In this document: positions 6,544 through 11,930 of the stretch, piece by piece
Layout of the letters: every line of letters begins with the position of its first letter
Position numbering within the stretch: the stretch's first letter is position 1
Source of the DNA: an uncultured Moraxellaceae bacterium
Lineage (GTDB): Bacteria > Pseudomonadota > Gammaproteobacteria > Pseudomonadales > Moraxellaceae
NCBI GenBank assembly: GCA_937952925.1
Contig: CALFYA010000246.1
Span: 1-12,746, forward strand
Reading direction: 5' to 3'
DNA: 12,746 bases
The notes under the pieces: model-generated
Told to the model about the DNA's origin: nothing
The model's input: only the letters and a program-made list of their open reading frames with translations
The model's database searches: none
Program-made: the position numbers and the translations under genes

Positions 6544-7442
6544 CCTTGCACACCCAAACTGTCCGTAGCCATGATGGGGTCAATTTGCATGTGGTCACGC
6601 TCGGCCAGCCTGAGCGTCCAGCGATTGTCTGTGTGCATGGTTACCCAGACAATCATCAGGTCTGGCTGCCAGTTGCTGAGCGACTTGCCCAAGATTATTT
6701 TGTGGTGCTCTACGATGTGCGTGGTGCCGGTCAATCGGATCGCCCTAGCCGTATTCGTGATTATCAACTGCCGACACTGGCCAAAGATCTTGAAGCGGTG
6801 GTGGCGGCTACCTTGCCTCATCGCACCTTTCATTTGGTTGCCCACGATTGGGGATCAATCCAAACGTGGGAATCGGTCACAGGCGATGCGCTCAACGGCA
6901 AAATCCTGTCGTACACCACCTTGTCGGGGCCATCGCTTGATCATGCCGCCATGTGGATGCGGGTGCGGTTGGGCAGCCTATCTTTTGCCCGTCAACGCCA
7001 AGCGTTTAAGCAGATTGTGAGTTCGTGGTATATCGCGGCGTTTCAATTGCCTGTTTTTGCCCCAATGGTCTGGGAGTTGGGATTAGGCAAGTTGTGGCCG
7101 CAATACTTGGCTTGGCGTGAGGGCGTGACCGAACCACATCCCAATGCCACCCAAACCGCTGATGGGCGTTATGGCGTGCAGTTGTATCGTGCCAACTTTA
7201 TCCCACGCCTACTCAACCCCAAGCCCCGCAAAGCCACCTGTCCGGTTCAGCTGATCGTGCTGCGTCAAGATGCGTATGTGAATGACACCCTGTTTGCCGA
7301 TTTGCATCAATGGGTCGATCAGTTATATCGCCGTGATTTAGACGCCACTCATTGGGCGATCTTAAGCCAACCGAGTCAACTCGCTGGCTGGATTTCTGAA
7401 TTTGTAGACGGTATTGAGCATGGGCAAATGCCTGCTGCCTGA
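6540..7442 (+). CDS. Alpha/beta hydrolase, epoxide hydrolase-like (EphD N-domain type)
   Basis: This is a 300-residue alpha/beta hydrolase. The oxyanion-hole motif HGYP is at residues 33-36. The nucleophile elbow HDWG places an aspartate, D103, where lipases have serine, as in epoxide hydrolases and haloalkane dehalogenases. The likely acid is D244 in LRQDAYV and the base H271 in ATHWAI. The lid holds PxxAPMVWE. From memory the closest pattern is the N-terminal domain of mycobacterial EphD (shared LAHDWGS, TxxSGPSxDH), which there is fused to a short-chain dehydrogenase; no such domain follows here. The start at 6540 is preferred over 6531 because AAGGA (6527-6531) is then 8 bases away and the start overlaps the small ORF stop. 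Its likely role is ester or epoxide opening in a lipid pathway. Confidence 0.88.
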   Translation: MTLHTQTVRSHDGVNLHVVTLGQPERPAIVCVHGYPDNHQVWLPVAERLAQDYFVVLYDVRGAGQSDRPSRIRDYQLPTLAKDLEAVVAATLPHRTFHLVAHDWGSIQTWESVTGDALNGKILSYTTLSGPSLDHAAMWMRVRLGSLSFARQRQAFKQIVSSWYIAAFQLPVFAPMVWELGLGKLWPQYLAWREGVTEPHPNATQTADGRYGVQLYRANFIPRLLNPKPRKATCPVQLIVLRQDAYVNDTLFADLHQWVDQLYRRDLDATHWAILSQPSQLAGWISEFVDGIEHGQMPAA

Positions 7443-7480
7443 CCCACCGGATCTGAATGTTCAACCCATACATACACCTC

Positions 7481-7506
7481 TGCCATCGGGCAAACATCCG
7501 ATGGCA
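7481..7506 (+). terminator. Hairpin between hydrolase and PF10118 genes
   Basis: A perfect 9-bp stem, TGCCATCGG (7481-7489) and CCGATGGCA (7498-7506), has an 8-base loop. It lies 38 bp after the hydrolase stop and 26 bp before the next start. No U-tract follows (ACGCTTTGATG), so it may be an RNA-stability or attenuating element between co-transcribed genes and not a full terminator. Confidence 0.45.
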
Positions 7507-7532
7507 ACGCTTTGATGATTGAGGAACTGTTG

Positions 7533-8450
7533 ATGACTGCTGCACTTCATCACCCGATTTTAGCGCGTAAAGTCAAATTTGATTTTGCCCAGACCCCGAT
7601 GCATTGGGTCAATCATGATGCATTTAGTACGCATGCGATTAATCCGTTGCATTTATTGTTGCCTGCGGGCGAGCTGTGGTTTTGTCGCGTGTACAACCGC
7701 GTGTTGCCATTGGTGAAAGACGAACAACTACGTGCCGATGTCAAAGGCTTTATTGCCCAAGAGGCCATCCATTCGCGTTCACACAACGCTGTACTCAAAT
7801 ACTATGCACAGCATGGCCTCGACACCAAAGGCTACACCGACATGATTGAGTTGCTGTTTAATCAGTTACTCGACAAACATCCGCTACAACAAGCATGGCT
7901 GGGCGATCTGCTCGGTGATCGCTGGTTGGTATTCCAAGTGGGGGTGATTGCAGCGATTGAGCACTACACCTGCATTTTGGGCAAATGGGTACTTGAAGAA
8001 CGTCATCTCGACGATCTTGATCCGGCCATGCTTGATTTGATTCGTTGGCACGGTGCAGAAGAACTCGAACACCGCAACGTGGCATTTGAGCTGTTTGAGC
8101 ATCTATGTCAGACCCGCTTGGGCTTTTATGTCAGCCGCCAAGTATTGATGTCGATTGTCACCCCGATTTTCTTGGGGTTATGGTTTAAAGGCGTGCAGTA
8201 CATGATCAAACAAGATCCGACAGCACCGCTGATCACCCCACAAAGCTTGATTGGGATTGTGGTGCAGTTTGAAAAAGTGGCTGCACGGCAGCAGACCCTG
8301 CCATCACTCAAAGTCTTGTTTGGCTCGCTGATCTCATGGGCAAAACCAAGCTATCACCCTGAGCATGAAGCCGATACACAAGTTGCGCTCGATTATTTGG
8401 CAAGCTCACCGGCCGCGATGGCTGCTGCGCAACAGGCCATGCCCGCCTAA
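7533..8450 (+). CDS. PF10118-type predicted metal-dependent hydrolase (ferritin-like ligand pattern)
   Basis: This 305-residue protein resembles the Metal_hydrol family (PF10118), common in lipid-degrading proteobacteria and often annotated as a metal-dependent hydrolase. The ATG at 7533 follows GAGGA (7521-7525) by 7 bases; upstream in-frame TTG 7512 and ATG 7515 lack a ribosome binding site. Candidate ligands are E47 (PAGELWF), E77-x-x-H80 (QEAIH), E143 (AIEHY) and E177-x-x-H180 (EELEH). The order and spacing are like a ferritin-type diiron site, which raises doubt about the hydrolase label. Helices near 200-225 are hydrophobic and may contact a membrane or lipid. It follows the EphD-like hydrolase by 90 bp and is probably in the same transcription unit, despite a hairpin between them. 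The biochemical function is not established. Confidence 0.85.
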   Translation: MTAALHHPILARKVKFDFAQTPMHWVNHDAFSTHAINPLHLLLPAGELWFCRVYNRVLPLVKDEQLRADVKGFIAQEAIHSRSHNAVLKYYAQHGLDTKGYTDMIELLFNQLLDKHPLQQAWLGDLLGDRWLVFQVGVIAAIEHYTCILGKWVLEERHLDDLDPAMLDLIRWHGAEELEHRNVAFELFEHLCQTRLGFYVSRQVLMSIVTPIFLGLWFKGVQYMIKQDPTAPLITPQSLIGIVVQFEKVAARQQTLPSLKVLFGSLISWAKPSYHPEHEADTQVALDYLASSPAAMAAAQQAMPA

Positions 8451-8463
8451 ATCGCTCAAATCT

Positions 8464-8518
8464 TGCCCACGACAAAACACATCCGACATGGTAAGGATCG
8501 TCTTTTTCATCGTGGGCA
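8464..8518 (+). terminator. Long-loop hairpin after the PF10118 gene
   Basis: Perfect 9-bp arms TGCCCACGA (8464-8472) and TCGTGGGCA (8510-8518) flank 37 bases. These contain a smaller ATCC/GGAT pairing (8481-8498) followed by CGTCTTTTT (8499-8507). The inner element may be a weak terminator and the outer stem a stabiliser. It starts 14 bp after the stop codon. Confidence 0.4.
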
Positions 8519-8520
8519 TG

Positions 8521-8534
8521 ATGATTTAAATCAT
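8521..8534. promoter_or_regulatory. 14-bp perfect palindrome ATGATTTAAATCAT
   Basis: ATGATTTAAATCAT is identical to its reverse complement. It lies about 190 bp upstream of the first PixA-type gene, immediately after the hairpin. Its dyad symmetry without a spacer suits a homodimeric repressor or nucleoid protein. No cognate regulator is encoded in the cassette as far as the window shows. Confidence 0.3.
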
Positions 8535-8722
8535 AAATATTTCAAAATGAGCGCATCAAAAAGCGTGATAGATGTATCTCTTATACACATAAAAACAACA
8601 ATAGAGATGTAAAAGCAACACCAACAACGCTTAAAAAAACAACAAATCTAGCCCTTCCGTGTCAAGACGTGCTCTGTTAAGGTCGGTAGCGATAACGATA
8701 AGCGGCTCGCAAGGACGATGCA

Positions 8723-9115
8723 TTGAACAGGATTAATATTTTGATTGTAGTCGATGTAGAAGGCGCACTCGCCTCCGGCACCCTACAAGACAATGTCTAC
8801 CTCGTAGACAGCAACCAATACCTTGGCTCTTGGCAAGAGGGGCAAAGCACGCTGCACACGGTCTGCCAAGACGGCCAGCTACTCACATGGTCGATTGCAG
8901 CCGTCGATCCCAGCCAAGCCGTCAATATCACCAGTTTCTCCGGCAACATGCTCGACACCCACATCTGCACCCCCACGCAAGACCCCTTTTTGGGCGATGC
9001 GGTCTGGAATGGCCGTGTCGAAACTCAAGGAAGTTTTGGCAGTTATCCCTACAACGTGGTCGTGGCCATGAACAACACCCAAATGACCTTTTCAGCCTAT
9101 CTCAAGGTCGTTTGA
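8723..9115 (+). CDS. PixA/AidA-family inclusion-body protein, copy 1
   Basis: This small protein of 130 residues begins with TTG at 8723, with AAGGA (8711-8715) 7 bases upstream. The start is supported by the alignment of its INILIVVDVEGALASG block with the second copy. It resembles the PixA inclusion-body family (PF12306): the N-terminal strand with a conserved VDVEGAL, NVYLVDSNQY, an internal WS element, ICTPTQ, then GRVETQGS-x4-Y and a terminal hydrophobic strand. The predicted fold is a beta sandwich; there is no signal peptide, so the protein should be cytosolic. PixA forms crystalline inclusions in Xenorhabdus nematophila, and AidA of Burkholderia is quorum-regulated and linked to nematode killing. 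It is the first gene of the cassette, 31 bp before copy 2. A two-codon ATG-CAT-TGA at 8718-8726 overlaps its TTG start. Confidence 0.82.
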   Translation: MNRINILIVVDVEGALASGTLQDNVYLVDSNQYLGSWQEGQSTLHTVCQDGQLLTWSIAAVDPSQAVNITSFSGNMLDTHICTPTQDPFLGDAVWNGRVETQGSFGSYPYNVVVAMNNTQMTFSAYLKVV

Positions 9116-9146
9116 TATTCACACACAAGGACGATTGGAGTCTAAT

Positions 9147-9551
9147 ATGAGCAAACAAATCAACGTACTCATCGTGGTTGACGTGGAAGGAGCGCTGGCC
9201 AGTGGCGATCTGGGTTCCAACGTCTATCTGATTGATAGCAATAAATACTTTGGCTCAGGCAGCGAAGGCCAAGAAGAGCTGGTGACTGCTTGTGTCGATG
9301 GTGAAATCATCATCTGGTCGGTCACACCGGTCAATCCGGGCGATGATGCACAGATTGTCGGGTTTACGGGGCAGATGATTGATCAAAAAATCTGCTTGCC
9401 CACCCAATCAACGCTGGTGACGGGTGAAACGGTATGGGCAGGTCGTGTCGAATCACAAGGCGCGGTTGCTCAATATCAATACAGCTGTACCTTGTCGTTT
9501 GATGGTAAAGCCATGAACTTCGATCCATTCCTCAACGTCAAAGCCTCATGA
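9147..9551 (+). CDS. PixA/AidA-family inclusion-body protein, copy 2
   Basis: This 134-residue paralogue of the preceding gene shares about half its residues, including NxLIVVDVEGALASG, NVYL(V/I)DSN, EGQ, M(L/I)D-x2-IC-x-PTQ and GRVE(T/S)QG. Its ending (MNFDPFLNV) is closer to the typical family ending than that of copy 1. The ATG at 9147 follows GGAG (9137-9140) by 6 bases; an in-frame TTG at 9135 is less likely. No signal peptide or membrane segment is present. Tandem divergent copies suggest either hetero-assembly or two functions. It lies 21 bp upstream of the first alpha-helical toxin-like gene, which points to one transcript. The role is inferred: storage or packaging protein or a co-toxin, in the cytoplasm or released on lysis. 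Confidence 0.85.
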   Translation: MSKQINVLIVVDVEGALASGDLGSNVYLIDSNKYFGSGSEGQEELVTACVDGEIIIWSVTPVNPGDDAQIVGFTGQMIDQKICLPTQSTLVTGETVWAGRVESQGAVAQYQYSCTLSFDGKAMNFDPFLNVKAS

Positions 9552-9572
9552 TCGAATCACAAGGAGAACATC

Positions 9573-10673
9573 ATGCTGGCTCCAGATATCAACACCACCC
9601 AAGACAAATTGACCGCAGCGTATTCGAGTATTTTGGCGGTCGATAGTTTTGCAGTCACCACCCAAAGTATCCAAATCGTCAAACTGCCTGATGAACCCGA
9701 CTGGCTGCCAGATGTCCGCGAAGAAATTGCGGAGCTTGATGATGCCGCCGACAGCTGGCAACTCGACCGTGCCAATATCTGGTCACCGGTGATTTTGGCA
9801 TTCAAAAACTACTTCTCGATCTTTAGTGCGGTTGCCACCACACTCGATCCACACACGCATCAAAGCGCCGAGTTTTGGATTGATACGCTGTCGAAAACCT
9901 TGTTGCCTGCGGTCAATGACAGCCTAAACGCCACCGAAGTTTCTGAAAAGGAACTGCAAAATCGGATGCAAGCGTTTAGCGTGGTACTGCCGCAAATCGA
10001 CAAGTCGATTGCACAAGGCTGGGCGGCTCTTGCCAACGAAGAGCAAACCATGCTCAAGCTCACCCAGCAGCTTGGTGCCTTGCAAGCCAATGTCGAAGCT
10101 TTGGGCAGTAAACTCAACACCGACTCGATTGCATCTGGCAAAACCGTCGCGCAATCTGCGGTCACCATGTTGTATGCAGCGGGAGCTGCTGGTGCTGAAG
10201 CAGCCGTGCCCATTTTGGGCTTGGTGGTGGCGGTGCTGTCGATTGGCAAAACCTTCTACGACTTGATCAGTGATGATGACCAACTGATTAGTCTGATGAA
10301 TCAAATCAATGCGATTACTGCTGAGCTGACCAGTGACGCCATTGGGATGGCGCTGACCAAATCGACGCTACAAACCTTGTATAGCGTAGAGCTGCAATAT
10401 GTCGCGCTGCGCGATGCCCTGCCCGCCTTGGTGGATTTGTGGATCAACGAAAAAACCAAAATCGAAGACACCATTGATGCCCTCAAGGCTGGCGCAGCAC
10501 CGGATCAATACATTGGCATCCTCACCTTACCGCAAGCTTTAGTCGCATGGCAGACCATCAATGCGTTTGTCGATCAAATCACCAAAATAGACATCACAGT
10601 AGGCGAGCCTGTGACCCTTGATATTGCGAAGGCGGAAATTCGTCCGACTTTTGCCACTTTATCAAGTCTATAA
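9573..10673 (+). CDS. Alpha-helical pore-forming toxin-like protein, subunit 1 (HBL/Nhe/XaxA-like)
   Basis: This is a 366-residue, mostly helical protein with AAGGAG (9561-9566) 6 bases before the ATG. The N-terminal helices carry PDEPDWLPDV (residues 39-48), a motif echoed in the next two proteins. Long amphipathic helices follow, and about residues 194-226 form one hydrophobic segment (YAAGAAGAEAAVPILGLVVAV), after which charged helices continue. A central hydrophobic element between long coiled-coil helices is the architecture of ClyA/HBL/Nhe-type alpha-pore-forming toxins (PF05791 and XaxA/YaxA families). It lacks the LAPxTGG turn of the two later proteins, so it may be the least hydrophobic or accessory subunit. 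It has no Sec signal peptide, as in AhlABC and XaxAB, where export is not classical. Assignment rests on architecture, not on a recognised sequence match. Confidence 0.65.
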   Translation: MLAPDINTTQDKLTAAYSSILAVDSFAVTTQSIQIVKLPDEPDWLPDVREEIAELDDAADSWQLDRANIWSPVILAFKNYFSIFSAVATTLDPHTHQSAEFWIDTLSKTLLPAVNDSLNATEVSEKELQNRMQAFSVVLPQIDKSIAQGWAALANEEQTMLKLTQQLGALQANVEALGSKLNTDSIASGKTVAQSAVTMLYAAGAAGAEAAVPILGLVVAVLSIGKTFYDLISDDDQLISLMNQINAITAELTSDAIGMALTKSTLQTLYSVELQYVALRDALPALVDLWINEKTKIEDTIDALKAGAAPDQYIGILTLPQALVAWQTINAFVDQITKIDITVGEPVTLDIAKAEIRPTFATLSSL

Positions 10674-10702
10674 GCACGCTAGACCAAACGACACGGAGAA
10701 CA

Positions 10703-11842
10703 ATGGTCATGACAACGATTCTCACCATGACAAACACCGCAGCCACTGATCCTGCACCCGACGACATCTTTGGCAATACAGGGGTGTCTTACAATGCCGC
10801 CCAACTGATTACCTTTGCCTGTCATGCGGTGACCAACACGGTGTTTGTGGCGCCCTCTCCCAAACCTGACTGGTTTGATGACCTCAACAGTGAATTGGTT
10901 GTGGCGCAAAAACTTGCTCAGCAATGGATTGACACCCTAGGCCCGCAGGTCACCTCCACCATTCCACTGCAAGTGATCAATTTTGGCTCAGACTTTCTGG
11001 CAGCCACCAATGCAATCATCAGCATTGCCAACGCCAACCCCACCGCGCAAGGTGCAGATAATCCGTATGTGATGGAAATCCGTATGATTATCGAGCAAAC
11101 CTTGCTGCCGCCCTTGCAAGCGGTACTGGCTCAAATGGACGACACCAGCACCATGCTGGCCACATGGGGCAACGCGATGCAGCAAGCCCACAATGACTTG
11201 GCCAGTGGCTCGACCAACATCCAAGCCGCCGAAATTGATCTGCAAAATGACATCACCAAGATGAATACGGCGATTTCGAGTTTGCAATCTGAAATTGATG
11301 CCGAAAACAAAGCGATTGCCGCATCAGCCGCCGCGATTGGCATTGGCATTTTTGCCTTGGTGGTCGGGATTGCCCTTGCCCCTGAAACCGGCGGTGCGAG
11401 CTTGCTGATCGGCGGTGGGATTGGCGCTGCAGGGATTATTGGGGGTGGCGTCACTTGGGGCGTGATGCAAAGCCGGATCAACTCGCAATTTGACGAGATT
11501 GCCAAGGATCAACAAGAATTGGCCGATGATCAACGCCAATTGGTCGCACTGCAAGGGTTGCAAATGGCCTCTAGCAATGCGGTCAGCAGCATCGAAATGG
11601 CAACCCAAAGCCTATCGAAACTGCAAACCCAGTGGAGCACTTTTGACGGTGAAATCAAAAACGTGATCGACCAACTCAACCAAGCAGATCAAGCCATCTC
11701 GGTGATTGTGCAAAGCGTGTTCACCTCAGCTGCCCAAACTGAAAGGAAAGCAGCCATGGACACCGCCAACAGCTTGGTCAATGCCAAAATTGAAATCCAA
11801 ACGCAAACCCTGCCGATGGACTCACAACAAGCTGCTGCATAA
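10703..11842 (+). CDS. Alpha-helical pore-forming toxin-like protein, subunit 2 with hydrophobic hairpin
   Basis: This 379-residue helical protein has GGAG (10695-10698) upstream; ATG 10703 is used, with ATG 10709 as an alternative. The N-terminal half has PKPDWFDDLNSEL (54-66), parallel to PDEPDWLPDV in subunit 1. A coiled coil at about 168-205 runs into two hydrophobic helices (about 205-227 and 231-253) joined by LAPETGGASL, then a second long coiled coil (256-335). Two adjacent membrane helices at the tip of a coiled-coil stalk are typical of the membrane-inserting subunit of tripartite alpha-pore-forming toxins such as AhlB, HBL L1 and NheB. There is no signal peptide. It lies 29 bp after subunit 1, and a strong terminator follows its stop. 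Other helical-bundle proteins are possible, but the neighbours favour a toxin. Confidence 0.7.
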   Translation: MVMTTILTMTNTAATDPAPDDIFGNTGVSYNAAQLITFACHAVTNTVFVAPSPKPDWFDDLNSELVVAQKLAQQWIDTLGPQVTSTIPLQVINFGSDFLAATNAIISIANANPTAQGADNPYVMEIRMIIEQTLLPPLQAVLAQMDDTSTMLATWGNAMQQAHNDLASGSTNIQAAEIDLQNDITKMNTAISSLQSEIDAENKAIAASAAAIGIGIFALVVGIALAPETGGASLLIGGGIGAAGIIGGGVTWGVMQSRINSQFDEIAKDQQELADDQRQLVALQGLQMASSNAVSSIEMATQSLSKLQTQWSTFDGEIKNVIDQLNQADQAISVIVQSVFTSAAQTERKAAMDTANSLVNAKIEIQTQTLPMDSQQAAA

Positions 11843-11867
11843 CCGTAGATTGTAGATTGACGTGAGT

Positions 11868-11900
11868 GGTGCATGAAGTAAACCTTCATGCACCTTTTTT
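11868..11900 (+). terminator. Strong intrinsic terminator between toxin-like genes 2 and 3
   Basis: A perfect 11-bp stem, GGTGCATGAAG (11868-11878) and CTTCATGCACC (11884-11894), has a 5-base loop and runs directly into six T (11895-11900). It is the clearest rho-independent terminator in the window. Only 30 bp separate it from the next ATG, too little for a full promoter. A TTGACG (11857-11862) 16 bases before TAAACC (11879-11884) could be a weak promoter overlapping the hairpin. A GTAGATT tandem pair lies at 11845-11858. Confidence 0.85.
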
Positions 11901-11930
11901 GATTCAAGCAACACCATAAGGATAGGTCTC

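Larger units (their letters stand above)
8451..8722 (+). other. AT-rich intergenic region upstream of the PixA/toxin-like cassette
   Basis: I see no credible gene here. The region contains a long-loop hairpin (8464-8518), a 14-bp palindrome (8521-8534), a match to part of the Tn5 mosaic end (8577-8590), and then a stretch of about 60 bases (8588-8648) made mostly of A and C with repeated CAA/ACAAC units. GATAA occurs twice at 8691-8699. It must hold the promoter of the downstream cassette, but no good sigma-70 hexamer pair is visible, and I find no lux-box-like palindrome. Confidence 0.6.

Noticed and set aside
8590..8650. CAA/ACAAC units as a true tandem repeat or CRISPR-like element
   Set aside because: The units are short, irregular and few; this is compositional bias and not an ordered repeat.
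8451..8722. Possible quorum-sensing lux-type box upstream of the AidA-like gene
   Set aside because: AidA of Burkholderia is quorum-regulated, but I found no lux-box-like palindrome here; the ATGATTTAAATCAT palindrome does not fit that consensus.
9860..10304. Minus-strand ORFs of 126 and 129 codons within toxin-like subunit 1
   Set aside because: Both lie wholly inside a well-supported gene with its own ribosome binding site and show no domain features.
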